Positions 17,892 through 27,055 of a stretch of DNA of 64,000 bases are shown one piece after another. Within the stretch, counting starts at the first letter, position 1. The number at the start of each line of letters is the position of its first letter. Location: assembly GCF_026262505.1 (NCBI RefSeq), contig NC_067207.1:19870082-19934081 (forward strand), written 5' to 3'. Made by a program: the position numbers and the translations under genes. Origin of the DNA: Trichomonas vaginalis G3 (taxonomy: Eukaryota > Parabasalia > Trichomonadida > Trichomonadidae). Below the pieces are notes generated by a model. The model made no database searches. It was not told the DNA's origin and was given only the letters and a program-made list of their open reading frames with translations.

Positions 17892-18557
17892 TTACTCACA
17901 ATATTTTTTTACAAAACGACCCCAAACTTTTAACTTCTTTTCTGCAGCTTCAAATGCTATCTTAGCGAGTTCATATTCTCTAAATTCTCTCTTTAAATCT
18001 TCTTGTTCCCATTGGTCTAGTTCGTATGGAGAATCTCTATAACCATAACATATCTCACGTTCATGTTCTAATTGTTTTTCACACATTTTTCCAACTTCTT
18101 CTTCGAACAAAGGTTTAGCATTCTCCACTGTATCTTCGAGTTCTTCTTCATCTAACTTCTCATGAACTTTCTTGTCTATGGAGTCCATAATATCTTTGAC
18201 ATAAAATGCATACTTTACAGAGCACCATTCAGCAACAAAATGAACGAGGTCAGCATGTATGTAAATACCTTTGAATTCATTCATAACGCCCTTAGTAAGC
18301 TCATAAAATGCTTGTTTTGAGGTTGAGCCACTTTTGGCTCGACCGTATTCTTTCAACCAAAACTCAAGAATTTCCTGCATTTTAGCACTATTGAGAAATC
18401 TGTTTAAATGGTTTAACTTTCCTGCTTCTCTTGCCATCTTTGTTGCATTAATGTAACCATCCTTGTCTCTACGTAAGACTTCAATACCGTTATAAGTGCC
18501 TTTTGTGAATGTTTCACCATTAGATTTGTTCGTGAATGTTTTTGCTTCGACTGACAT
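17892..18557 (-). CDS. KilA-N domain protein 2 (E1 only)
   Basis: 221 residues from ATG 18557. Clear KilA-N domain at residues 15-135: DKDGYINATKMAREAGK, NRFLNSAKMQEILEFW, and FKGIYIHADLVHFVAEWCSV. The C-terminal half is highly charged and coiled-coil-like, with a Tyr-rich patch (CYGYRDSPYELDQWEQED). Paralogue of the KilA-N gene at 15303. E3 lacks the gene: between its integrase (end 47135) and the 313-residue gene (47395) there are only two word palindromes, so this is an accessory cassette. A GC hairpin (GAGCC-ACTTTT-GGCTC, 18325-18340) lies inside the gene. Confidence 0.8.
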   Translation of the reverse strand: MSVEAKTFTNKSNGETFTKGTYNGIEVLRRDKDGYINATKMAREAGKLNHLNRFLNSAKMQEILEFWLKEYGRAKSGSTSKQAFYELTKGVMNEFKGIYIHADLVHFVAEWCSVKYAFYVKDIMDSIDKKVHEKLDEEELEDTVENAKPLFEEEVGKMCEKQLEHEREICYGYRDSPYELDQWEQEDLKREFREYELAKIAFEAAEKKLKVWGRFVKKYCE

Positions 18558-18608
18558 TTCTGTTCTTACATACAAAATAAAAAAATAAATAAAAATAAAA
18601 CTAACTTT
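18558..18608 (-). promoter_or_regulatory. shared promoter block upstream of KilA-N gene 2
   Basis: Minus-strand reading: AAAGTTAGTTTTATTTTTAT, an A/T run, TATTTTGTATGTAAGAACA, then GAAATG. Near-identical to the blocks before 16217 and 17718. Confidence 0.5.
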
Positions 18609-18646
18609 ATTTTTTTGGTCTTTTGTGAAAATTCACGAAAATTCAA

Positions 18647-18694
18647 GAGGTGAAAAAACAGGTGAGAAAACAGGTGAAATCTCACCTCTTCACC
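18647..18694. repeat. intergenic word palindrome (GGTGA type)
   Basis: AGGTGAAAAAACAGGTGAGA, then AAACAGGTGAAATCTCACC and CTTCACC, immediately past the end of the integrase gene region and upstream of the KilA-N cassette. Confidence 0.6.
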
Positions 18695-18734
18695 ATATAA
18701 TATATTTTGTCTGATTTACATCCAACGAAAAAGT

Positions 18735-19818
18735 TTAGAAGAATTTTTTATTCTTTCTGGCATGTTTTATCTTTCCAGTACTCCCGCTCTAATGGTCCCA
18801 GATGAGTTGGTTTAGATTCTCTCAAGTTCTTAGATGGTATAACATCTTCAACGCCTCCTTCATATCTTACTTTATAAGTGTCATCGTTTATGTTGTAGTC
18901 AAGTATTTCAAATAACCACTCCTCGCTTTGCTTCGTCAATGGTTTCAGCAAGTTTGCCATTACTACTTTCGACTAATTTATGACGAGGGTAAAATGCTAT
19001 GGAGTCGTCAGCAGCTTTTATAAGATATCCATTACCTTGCGTAGAGTCTACGATATAATAATTTCGACTTAACCTTAAACGTTTCTTTGTCAACGGTTTG
19101 TCGTCAAGAACTACACGAACTTTTGTTCCAGGAATGAGAGTAATTGTGTTGAATTTCTGATATTTTGTGTTTGACTTCGTTTCTTTTGTATATACTTTTC
19201 TTCTTGTTGTTGTGTCATTGAATTTGGTGTATGTCCTGTTGTAGAATGTGTTGAGGAATTGTAAACTTCGATGAAATGTTTCATTGTTTCTTCGGTAAAG
19301 TCTCGCTCTTGATTTAAATCTCTGAGAGTCCTTATGAAGCGGTTAATGATACCGAGTATGTTATGGTTATGGTCTTCAGTAGTGTAGTGAGTTATGTTAT
19401 GCTTAATGAGAAATTCTGTGATTTCGTTGCTGAGGTATGCACCGTCTTGGTCTGATGTTAAAATACTTGGGCTATGTTCTGCTACAAACTTTTGTAAAAC
19501 TCTTAACACTTCATGAGTTCCTTTATTTCTCATTATATACGCAAAAGCTTTGCGAGTGTTAACATTAATGAAGATGAGGAATGGTTTATGTCCTCCTTTT
19601 CTGCTTTGAATGAGAGTGTCAAATTGGTATGCGTCAGGAGTGTTGGAGTAAATTGGTAAAAAGTAGTCGTAAGGATTTATTTTTGTTTGATGTACAACAT
19701 TTTTGTCAAAGAACCTTTTCACTTCAGCTCTGTTAGTAAATCCCGAACTCTTTGCAGCTTCATTGAATTTCTTAAAAGACCTCCATGGATGTTGTTCGAA
19801 TACTTCTTTCAAGCTCAT
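18735..19818 (-). pseudogene. Maverick integrase gene, E1 copy, broken
   Basis: RVE-type (retroviral-like, c-integrase) gene used for element insertion. Visible parts: an N-terminal helix-turn-helix-like region (MSLKEVFEQHPWRSFKKFNE), the catalytic core with NTPDAYQFDTLIQSR and TSDQDGAYLS blocks, the RFIRTLRDLN helix, and a C-terminal SH3/chromo-like segment (DTYKVRYEGGVEDVIPSK). The E3 copy (46051-47135) is also broken. It is divergent from nothing and follows the fibre gene on the same strand. Confidence 0.75.
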
Positions 19819-19837
19819 TTATGTAAAGTTAAAGATT

Positions 19838-22800
19838 TTAACCAACTCGTATCCAAGCGTGCATTGTTATATAAGGAGGCATATAATCTTTTCCATTACC
19901 TGCTGGGTCTGTAATACCAGCTACAACATGTGTATGATTTCCTGCAGTTCCACAGAAAATACCTGTGCTAACATCTTTGGGGTCATCTGAGATATCATAT
20001 CTATTCATTCCCTGTCTATTCGAACCCGCTGCAAGATTTATATAACCTCTTTTTGTTATTGAATGTGAATGGTTTCCTTCCACAGATGTTCTTCCACTGA
20101 ACCTATGCATATGTGAAGGAAGGTTTTCAATACCTATTTTCTTTGAACCTCCCATCTTCATTGACTGCGTATTAGTGTAGAATGGAAAACTGTCAACTAT
20201 TTCATACCATCTACCACCAAATAAAGTGTTTGGATTTATTGGATTCATAGACGTATAAACAGCTCCTATAGGATATATTAAATCATATATGCTCATAACT
20301 CTATAAACATATTCTAAAGAACTTATGTCATTAAATACCATTTGGAATGTATCTCCCGGATGAAATGTTGCATTTGTTCCACTTTTATAATGTAATGTTA
20401 GTTCAATAGAATTATCCAAGAAAAATTCAAAAGTATCTGGTTGAAGACCTCTAACAAATTCAAATGGAGTTGCTGGTTCACCATTTATAATTTCTGTTGT
20501 AAATGTCATTGTATCTGGTTTCGAAAATTTCTTTGTTAGTTCTGTATCCACATAAGTTTTGTCGGCTTTACTGTCTAACATTGCTGGTAGTTCATATGCT
20601 TCAAAGTTTCTGGCATGACCTTCGATATTCCTGCAACTCTTATCTAAATTGTTAAGAGTATCTTTTACGCTTGTACTCGGATTCTCTAAAGGTGCACTTG
20701 AACCCAAATCATAGTTCAATATTATGTCGTCTGCTCTAACAGTAGTGAAGGATTTATGTGTATGATTTTTGTCGGCTTTACTGTCTAAAGAAGTTTGAAG
20801 TTCATTTATATCGGAGATATTGTGTTTATGAGATTTCAAAACTTTGTTCGTTGCGTCAAGTTCTGTTTTGTCAGCTTTACTTTTAATAGCATCTTCAAAA
20901 GTTATTTTTGACTTAACTCTCAAAGTAAATCTTGGTTCAACTAATACACCGTTAACAAAGAAGTATGAAGCATAAATTTCAGCGTTATAACCAAATGATT
21001 GTGGTGCTATACCTGTGTCATACTGTACAGTACAGTGTATGTCATAACCTTTAGCACGAATGAATTTATATCTTCTTTCATTAACATTTTTCGTATTCAC
21101 TTTTTCACCCTGTGTTAAATATCCATGATAGTCCGTTATAATCTGTTCATCAGAACTTATATAATGAACATGGTTTTTGTCTGCTTTATTGTCTAAAGAA
21201 GTTTGAAGTTCATTTATATCGGAGATATTGTGTTTATGAGATTTCAAAACTTTGTTCGTTGCGTCAAGTTCATTTTTGTCCGCTTTACTATTTAATGTAG
21301 CTTGAAGTTCATTTATATCGGAGATATTGTGTTTATGTTCTTTATCTGCTTTTTCGGCTAATTTCTCTTCTATCTCATTTATTTCAAGTTCATGCCTACC
21401 ACCACCTCCCGAAGAAGTATTTTTCTTCAGCTCTTGAAGAACGTCCACTTCGCCATCTTTGGTGTCAATAATGAGACTTTGAGTTAAAACCTTTCCTGTC
21501 TTAATGGATGTTTGTAAAACTTCTTCTTCACCGTGTTCGGGGTCATGGTCGTCGTCATATCTTGTGAAATCAGAGATGTTGTCATACATTAAGCATATCT
21601 GTCTCAAAAGTTCTGCTATTTGGAATTGGAACGAAAGATATACAGAACTTTCATCATCTCCTAAAGTCAAGTCTGCTTTCTTAAGTATTTCTTGAATGTA
21701 TGCAATGAGAACAGAGTACCTTGGAAAATATTCGAACAATATTTCATTAGCTGTTGGTTTTGGTGGTTCTTCTGGAGTTTCTGTTGTTTCAGTTCCTTCT
21801 GGAGTTTCTGTTGGAGTTTCTGCATCTCTTGACTTCAATGCTCTTGCTCTCAAAGACCTAAATGTTAGAGCACCGGGTTTTACAAAGGACTTTATAAATG
21901 CTTTAATAGTTCCTGGTAAGTTATTGTTAGCATTAAGTAAGTTCCTTATGCTTCCATCATGTACGTCCATAGCACTATGTAAAAAATCTATACTTTTCTT
22001 GTAGTCAGCAATAGACTGACTGTGATTTTTTAAAGATTTGTCAATACCTTTAAGCCAATCTTCATGCATGTCTGATACTGAGCCAAGAATATCATTTGCT
22101 TCCTTTAGTGTATTTTGTGCTTTTCGTAAAGTATCCAATCCCGTACGTGCATTGTTTGCTATACGTCTTACAGTATCTATTTGACTCCTTGTTTCTTGCA
22201 TCCAACCAGATAAAGTTTTAATAGTATCCGAACCATTTGAAATGAAGTTCAAAGCATTTTTAACATCTAAAGCTTCTTCACCAAGTACTGCCCATATCTT
22301 TCCGATTTGGTATTGAAGAACTCCATATGAAGCAGCTGTTAAACCAGTATTTATAAGGTCCCATATCCATGATTTAGCAGTTTTTCCATCCTTTCCATCC
22401 TTTCCATCCAAACCGTTTTCGCCTTGAGGTCCTTGTATTCCTTGAGGTCCTTGTATTCCTTGAGGTCCTTGTATTCCTTGTGGTCCGGTGTCACCCTTCT
22501 CTCCTTTCAGTTCATCTTTATGTTCGTTATAATATTCTAATGTCATAAGGTGTACATCATTACTGCTACCAGCAACTCCTAATATTTGTTTCTCATTCAT
22601 GACTAAATTCTTTAGGCATTTAATGTTGTCGTCAAATCGAAAGCTCTTTAACAATTCAATGAGAACATTCAGTACTTTCACTAATGAGGCATCTACTGTA
22701 GAATTTATATATTGCACCGTTCCATCATTTATGATAGGAACTTTACTTATTGTAATGAATGGGTCATAAGTGTTAAAAGTATCGAAATCAATGACTTTTT

Positions 22801-22921
22801 TAGTTTTTCCATCGTCAATGACTAAATCATTGCCTTCAATGGTTAAAGTTGAGTTTTCGTTTACTAGTTCATGTGCTCTTCTTGCTTCATTTGTTTCATA
22901 CGCATATGCAGCAATAGTCAT
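19838..22921 (-). CDS. long fibre with collagen-like repeats and phage tail-collar-like tip
   Basis: 1027 residues, open in both E1 and E3 (42963-46031). Order: N-terminal region (1-135); collagen-like GPQGIQ repeats followed by GKDGKDGK (about 137-178); long helical stalk; ~30-residue repeats of the form HNISDINELQTSLDSKADKN (about 515-720); C-terminal region with LIYPIGAVYTSMNPINPNTL, FGGRW (from about 883), LPSHMHRF, HSHS and HTHV His clusters, ending MHAWIRVG. The YPxGAVYxSxxxxxPxxLFGGxW plus His pattern is that of phage tail-fibre/collar receptor-binding tips. Likely a trimeric attachment fibre of a Maverick particle. Collagen repeat number differs between the two copies. Confidence 0.8.
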   Translation of the reverse strand: MTIAAYAYETNEARRAHELVNENSTLTIEGNDLVIDDGKTKKVIDFDTFNTYDPFITISKVPIINDGTVQYINSTVDASLVKVLNVLIELLKSFRFDDNIKCLKNLVMNEKQILGVAGSSNDVHLMTLEYYNEHKDELKGEKGDTGPQGIQGPQGIQGPQGIQGPQGENGLDGKDGKDGKTAKSWIWDLINTGLTAASYGVLQYQIGKIWAVLGEEALDVKNALNFISNGSDTIKTLSGWMQETRSQIDTVRRIANNARTGLDTLRKAQNTLKEANDILGSVSDMHEDWLKGIDKSLKNHSQSIADYKKSIDFLHSAMDVHDGSIRNLLNANNNLPGTIKAFIKSFVKPGALTFRSLRARALKSRDAETPTETPEGTETTETPEEPPKPTANEILFEYFPRYSVLIAYIQEILKKADLTLGDDESSVYLSFQFQIAELLRQICLMYDNISDFTRYDDDHDPEHGEEEVLQTSIKTGKVLTQSLIIDTKDGEVDVLQELKKNTSSGGGGRHELEINEIEEKLAEKADKEHKHNISDINELQATLNSKADKNELDATNKVLKSHKHNISDINELQTSLDNKADKNHVHYISSDEQIITDYHGYLTQGEKVNTKNVNERRYKFIRAKGYDIHCTVQYDTGIAPQSFGYNAEIYASYFFVNGVLVEPRFTLRVKSKITFEDAIKSKADKTELDATNKVLKSHKHNISDINELQTSLDSKADKNHTHKSFTTVRADDIILNYDLGSSAPLENPSTSVKDTLNNLDKSCRNIEGHARNFEAYELPAMLDSKADKTYVDTELTKKFSKPDTMTFTTEIINGEPATPFEFVRGLQPDTFEFFLDNSIELTLHYKSGTNATFHPGDTFQMVFNDISSLEYVYRVMSIYDLIYPIGAVYTSMNPINPNTLFGGRWYEIVDSFPFYTNTQSMKMGGSKKIGIENLPSHMHRFSGRTSVEGNHSHSITKRGYINLAAGSNRQGMNRYDISDDPKDVSTGIFCGTAGNHTHVVAGITDPAGNGKDYMPPYITMHAWIRVG

Positions 22922-22938
22922 ATTTTAATGAGAATAAA

Positions 22939-23715
22939 ATGTTGTTCTATTTGCAAAGTACTGACCCAAACGAATACGGAACAGTAAAGCTACAAACAAA
23001 CTTAGGTCTTCAGAATGAAGCGCTTGCTTTCAGAGTTGTTGACTTCAATACTATCGCAACTTTTGTCATAACAGATGAAACAGATTTCATGGAGTTTGAA
23101 ATAGATGGAAAGAAGCATGAAATAAGATTTCACAATAATGTAGAATATAAGATGGAAACATTAGCTGGAGTGTTAAATGCGCTCATAAATACTACAATAA
23201 ACAAGGAGAACGAAGAAAACTTAATGAATGTTAAACTTATTGCAGGAGTTTTGAAGTTCAGTTATGCGAAGGAGTTTAAGATAACACGAATGAGTCATAG
23301 AGTTCAATTGCTTCTGGGAGCATACCATATGACATTTCCTTTGAAAAGTATTGACAAAACGATTGAGATGAAATCTGTTCCATACGTATGTTATGGCAAT
23401 TGTTTATACATTGAGTCAAAAATAGCTAATGTCACAGGTATTTCAGGAGTTAATAGTAAAGGTTCAGTAGAATATAAGTCTTTCTGTTATGAAGTAAATT
23501 CAATGTTCATTCCAAACGTTCCTGTCATAGCAACTCATTTAGGTAAATGGGTTCGCATTAGTCCTCATAATTTGAAAGACATGCAATTCAGACTAGTTGA
23601 CTTTCAAGGAGAGCCTGTAGAACTGAAGGCACCAGTGCGAATGACTGTTGAAGTAGACTTTTTAGAAAATATTAAATGCAACAGCTTACAAGAGAACTCA
23701 GAGCTAAAAATATAA
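22939..23715 (+). CDS. penton-like minor capsid protein, paralogue 2
   Basis: 258 residues; orthologue 42169-42945 in E3. Beta-rich, opening MLFYLQSTDPNEYGTVKL, with a central YGNCLYIESKI motif that resembles DGKDCLYIEAQL in the 285-residue protein, and a late block MQFRLVDFQGEPVEL before a beta-strand ending. It is divergent from the fibre gene with 17 bases between starts, a natural pairing if this is the vertex base that holds the fibre. The 90-residue gene overlaps its 3' end by 40 bases in another frame. The penton role is inference. Confidence 0.55.
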   Translation: MLFYLQSTDPNEYGTVKLQTNLGLQNEALAFRVVDFNTIATFVITDETDFMEFEIDGKKHEIRFHNNVEYKMETLAGVLNALINTTINKENEENLMNVKLIAGVLKFSYAKEFKITRMSHRVQLLLGAYHMTFPLKSIDKTIEMKSVPYVCYGNCLYIESKIANVTGISGVNSKGSVEYKSFCYEVNSMFIPNVPVIATHLGKWVRISPHNLKDMQFRLVDFQGEPVELKAPVRMTVEVDFLENIKCNSLQENSELKI

Positions 23716-23948
23716 AGTATGAATGTTATGTATTAGGTCATGAACTTTGGTTGTTGCTGTTTGATGAAACAAATGAGTTAGTTATGTCAGTCAAGAGAAC
23801 AGAAAAAGGCGTCAAAGGCGCCGAGCGCAAAGCGCTATATTGTGTTAGTGAGAACTGCACCAAGTCAATAAGATTAGGTTTGCATTATGAAGATGAGTTC
23901 GATACTGTTGAAGAAGTTTTGGATAGATATTACAAATTGCTAACTTGA
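23676..23948 (+). CDS. 90-residue Maverick protein overlapping the penton-like gene
   Basis: ATG 23676 lies 40 bases before the stop of the previous gene, in a different frame; the same overlap exists in E3 (41939-42208 against 42169-42945), which supports both starts. The protein reads MQQLTRELRAKNIKYECYVL, a hydrophobic strand (HELWLLLFDETNELVM), a basic patch and an acidic C-terminus. A GC-rich double hairpin (23808-23836) lies inside and is shared with E3. Function unknown. Confidence 0.6.
   Translation: MQQLTRELRAKNIKYECYVLGHELWLLLFDETNELVMSVKRTEKGVKGAERKALYCVSENCTKSIRLGLHYEDEFDTVEEVLDRYYKLLT
23808..23836. repeat. GC-rich double hairpin inside the 90-residue gene
   Basis: GGCG-TCAAAGG-CGCC and AGCGC-AAA-GCGCT, one base apart, in frame. 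Present also in E3 at 42048-42076, so it is an old insertion or a conserved coding stretch. Confidence 0.5.
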
Positions 23949-23964
23949 AATTTTTTTGACTAAC

Positions 23965-23997
23965 GGCGCAAAGCGCCAAGATGGGCTCAAAGAGCCC
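23965..23997. repeat. intergenic GC-rich double hairpin, E1 only
   Basis: GGCGC-AAA-GCGCC and GGGCTC-AAA-GAGCCC, five bases apart, between two convergent genes. In E3 the two genes meet almost stop to stop (about 41939-41942) with no room for it. Confidence 0.65.
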
Positions 23998-24008
23998 TCC
24001 TGACTGCT

Positions 24009-24648
24009 TTAATTTACTAAAACATATTTCAAACATAATTTATATTCTGTTGAAAGTTTTGTATACTCGTTCGAATATTTATACTTAAACTCAACTCCTG
24101 GAGTACCTGGTATTTCAATGATGCGGATGTTACCTATTTTCATGAATGGTGGCGTTTGACCACAGCATTCGATTTCAGGGTCGAGATAGTCAATGACACA
24201 TTGTTTCCCTGTTATTCGTGATATAACATTTTCAAGGTCCTCCTTTGTTAGAATTATTTGGTTCTTGCTTATAAGATTTGTCAAAAGCTTCTTATCGTCT
24301 TTGAGTAAGATAGTTTGATATAACTGAAGAAGGTAATGGTCTACGTTATCTGAAGGATTTGTTTGAACATTTGTGTAAGGGTTGTCGTTGGCTTCTCTTG
24401 AAAGAATTTGGTCCAGTGGTGGATACTCTAACTTAACATCTGATGTAGCGTTAGCGTTTGAAGCTGAGTTTAAATTCACGGCGCCATGCGCCAAGACCGA
24501 GTCCCGACTTAAGTTCTGGTTCTTTTTCTTTCAAACACTCCGAACTATAGTTCTTTATGACAATATTGTTTGTCGTTCGTGAGTCAACATTTGATGTTGG
24601 TTCAATTGGAACATTAACGGCACCAGCTAAGATGGATTTGCTTCTCAT
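24009..24648 (-). pseudogene. 204-codon Maverick gene, E1 copy, broken
   Basis: The E3 copy at 41328-41942 is open (204 residues). The family starts MRSKSILAGAVNVP, has a Lys/Ser-rich N-terminal third, a helical middle (DHYLLQLYQTILLKDDKKLL) and a C-terminal region with two Cys pairs (QCVIDYLDPEIECCG). No known domain. The E1 copy is broken. Confidence 0.5.
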
Positions 24649-24673
24649 TTCATATAGAATAAAAACCTTTTAT

Positions 24674-25075
24674 ATGTATGAAATGAACAATATACTCGAC
24701 AAGGGTTTGAATGTAAAGCTAACGAATGAAAATATTGTTGAATTCACTGAGACAGGTGCTGTGTATAAAGATGTAGAACTACTGAACAAAAGAGCTAAGG
24801 GAAGAAGCAGGAACATGAACAAAGGGTGGAAGCCTATAAAAATTTATGTCAATGATGGCTCAGGAGGTTCAAACATAAAGTATGCAGAAAGTTATAGAGT
24901 TTATGCGCTAAAAGGTGAAAAGCCTTCATTTAAGAACAGCTATTCTAACGCATATCCTCAAAAGTTAACGGATGGGGAAGTGGATGATATGAATGACAGC
25001 AAAAATATTAACAGAAATGGCGACAGAGATGCATGGAATTTGTTTACCATCAGTCAATTGAAGGTTAAACTTTAA
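24674..25075 (+). CDS. 133-residue Maverick hypothetical protein
   Basis: Start set at ATG 24674 (MYEMNNILDKGLNVKL), which avoids overlap with the divergent gene; an ATG 117 bases upstream in the same frame would overlap it. The E3 orthologue is 40901-41302. A basic patch (LNKRAKGRSRNMNKGW) is followed by a Gly-rich turn and a beta-rich end (NLFTISQLKVKL). The stop overlaps the stop of the packaging ATPase gene by four bases, tail to tail. Function unknown. Confidence 0.6.
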   Translation: MYEMNNILDKGLNVKLTNENIVEFTETGAVYKDVELLNKRAKGRSRNMNKGWKPIKIYVNDGSGGSNIKYAESYRVYALKGEKPSFKNSYSNAYPQKLTDGEVDDMNDSKNINRNGDRDAWNLFTISQLKVKL

Positions 25076-25959
25076 AACAATGTTGGTCGTTCCCATGGAA
25101 TATTTTTGACTTTAATGGTATTAGTCATGATATGAATCTCAAGGTATGAACGAGGAGAGATGAGAGACTTATATGCTTCCCAAATTTCTTCAAAAGGTAA
25201 TGTTATACCTGACTGTTTCCAAATGAGTTCAATATCATAGCGTGAGAAACCTTGAAAGATAACGAAGTCAGTTATGAGACGTTTTATGTTTAAAGCTAAA
25301 AACCTCCATGTTTGCATAAGTATTGCTACAGTTAAGTGGTAATGTCTGACTTTAGTAATGATGTTAGCTAATGGTGAGTCAGGCTTTGACACTAAACCTT
25401 TTCCGGCGAAGTCGTCGCAAACGAGCAGAGTGTTTGAAGGATACTTTTTGAAGGGGTATTTTGAAAGTTTTGACAGAATGTAGTTTGTAAGTCGTTTCAT
25501 ATCGTAAACTCCTGAGTATTGACGTAAGTGGTGTTTGTCAATAATTCTTTCCATCTCTTCTGAAGTCTTTTGCATTCCTGACTGTATAAATTCAACGATG
25601 GCATAATATTTCCTCTTACGTCGAATGTAACGTTGAAGAAATTCAATGAGTTCGCTATCTGGAACTTTAACGACAGAGGCTTGAACTTTTGACATAAATG
25701 TTTTCGCTGTTGAGTCCATAGAGTCTGAAGTTGCTGATATAATGATTTGGTCATAATATGAATCTTGACCTAAACGCTCTGTTATGAGTATATGACGAAT
25801 GAGGTTAAATGTCTTACCTGACCCCATCTTTCCACAATAGAAATAAACACCATTTGAACAGAACTCATAGTCCTTACTGAAAGGAAGAATAAGAGAAGAG
25901 TTAAGTTTGTCTGTAGTTTCATTCATGTCTTCATCTACGTCATGTATTAAATGCTTCAT
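25072..25959 (-). CDS. packaging ATPase, A32/FtsK-HerA type
   Basis: 295 residues, E3 orthologue 40017-40904, both open. Walker A GKMGSGKT at residues 43-50, Walker B LLVCDDFAG near residue 185, and a glutamine sensor (ILMQTWRFL) near residue 220. This is the pattern of the FtsK/HerA-superfamily genome-packaging ATPases of Polintons and many dsDNA viruses, which pump DNA into a preformed capsid. It is divergent from the penton-like gene at 25976, 16 bases away, and overlaps the end of the 133-residue gene by four bases. Confidence 0.85.
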   Translation of the reverse strand: MKHLIHDVDEDMNETTDKLNSSLILPFSKDYEFCSNGVYFYCGKMGSGKTFNLIRHILITERLGQDSYYDQIIISATSDSMDSTAKTFMSKVQASVVKVPDSELIEFLQRYIRRKRKYYAIVEFIQSGMQKTSEEMERIIDKHHLRQYSGVYDMKRLTNYILSKLSKYPFKKYPSNTLLVCDDFAGKGLVSKPDSPLANIITKVRHYHLTVAILMQTWRFLALNIKRLITDFVIFQGFSRYDIELIWKQSGITLPFEEIWEAYKSLISPRSYLEIHIMTNTIKVKNIPWERPTLF

Positions 25960-25975
25960 TTTATCTCCATTAAAA

Positions 25976-26857
25976 ATGCAAGTCAGAAATATTCAGAACA
26001 TAGCACCGAGTCTAACTGACAAGAGTATAAAGATATACTATGAACACGTTATGATGAAACCAACCAAAATTCAAGAAAGTCAGTATACTTATGAATATCC
26101 AAGACACTGGGTAGAGTATGTAGGAGGTGAGAAAGCTATTGAAATAAGACAAGTTAGAAGTATTCCAGCAGGAAGGACAATATTATTGAAGAACTTTAAT
26201 GTTTTGAGATATAATGATGAGACAAAGAAGCAAGATAGTTTTCCTATTGCTGTGTATGTGAACCTAGACACAGGAGATGACATGAAAGTTTTTAACACAA
26301 AGCTTCAAACGGTAGTGAGAGAACAACTGACTGCGGAAGGACACCCATTACCTTCAGAAGTTACCATAGCGTATAATTTTGAAACAAATGCAATAGATTT
26401 TAAAGTCGTCTCTGCAAAGAAGTCAGGTTTTACATTTAATGAAGCAGATGTATATTCGAATGAAAACTTCAAAGCTATTGCATGGTTAGATAATGACGAT
26501 TGCTTTAAGAAAATATTTAAATTCAGTGACTCAACGATGTCAATAGATGACCTTCGTGGAATGTTACCATCGACGTTTACAGTAGAAGGTTCAGCAGGAT
26601 TGCTTACAAGATTGTCAATTGGTGGTATTTGGTCTCGTGAGAACATTGTTATAAAATCCAGTATAAGTGAATTTGCTGAAGAATCTATATTATGTCTTTC
26701 AAACTATATGTATTCGCCGCCGAAGCATTATAGTATAACAAACTTTGTCAGTAAGTTTAATATAAGACTTGTTGAACCTTCTTCAATGAAAGATGTTGTG
26801 CTACCCAAAGACGGAAAGGATGGACTCATTATTGAGATGATTTTAATAGCATATTAA
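25976..26857 (+). CDS. penton-like minor capsid protein, paralogue 3
   Basis: 293 residues from ATG 25976 (MQVRNIQNIAPSL); a longer frame upstream would overlap the divergent ATPase gene. Block YEYPRHWVEYVGGEKAIEIR and C-terminal VLPKDGKDGLIIEMIL match the 285-residue protein at 9420, so the two are paralogues. Beta-rich. Followed directly by two small genes in the same direction with no spacer. The E3 copy is cut by the assembly gap (39427-40000). Confidence 0.6.
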   Translation: MQVRNIQNIAPSLTDKSIKIYYEHVMMKPTKIQESQYTYEYPRHWVEYVGGEKAIEIRQVRSIPAGRTILLKNFNVLRYNDETKKQDSFPIAVYVNLDTGDDMKVFNTKLQTVVREQLTAEGHPLPSEVTIAYNFETNAIDFKVVSAKKSGFTFNEADVYSNENFKAIAWLDNDDCFKKIFKFSDSTMSIDDLRGMLPSTFTVEGSAGLLTRLSIGGIWSRENIVIKSSISEFAEESILCLSNYMYSPPKHYSITNFVSKFNIRLVEPSSMKDVVLPKDGKDGLIIEMILIAY

Positions 26858-27055
26858 ATGAGCTTGTTTTTAAAGGTCATTCATGATGAAATAACTGTTG
26901 TAGAAGATGTTAGCAATTGTTCAGACATTTTGAAGCGTATAGATGAGATAAGAAAGAAGTTTATGAATGAGAATGTTTATGTTTCATTGACTTTCTCCAG
27001 TAAAGAGAACTTTTATGAGATAATATTGAAGAGAGATGATTTTAATATGGTGTAA
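26858..27055 (+). CDS. 65-residue Maverick protein
   Basis: The ATG follows the stop of the penton-like gene directly, and its own stop is followed directly by the ATG of the next gene, making a three-gene head-to-tail run. Hydrophobic N-terminus (MSLFLKVIHDEITVVEDV), then charged. A short beta-alpha-like protein with no known motif. Its counterpart in E3 would lie in or beyond the gap. Confidence 0.55.
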   Translation: MSLFLKVIHDEITVVEDVSNCSDILKRIDEIRKKFMNENVYVSLTFSSKENFYEIILKRDDFNMV

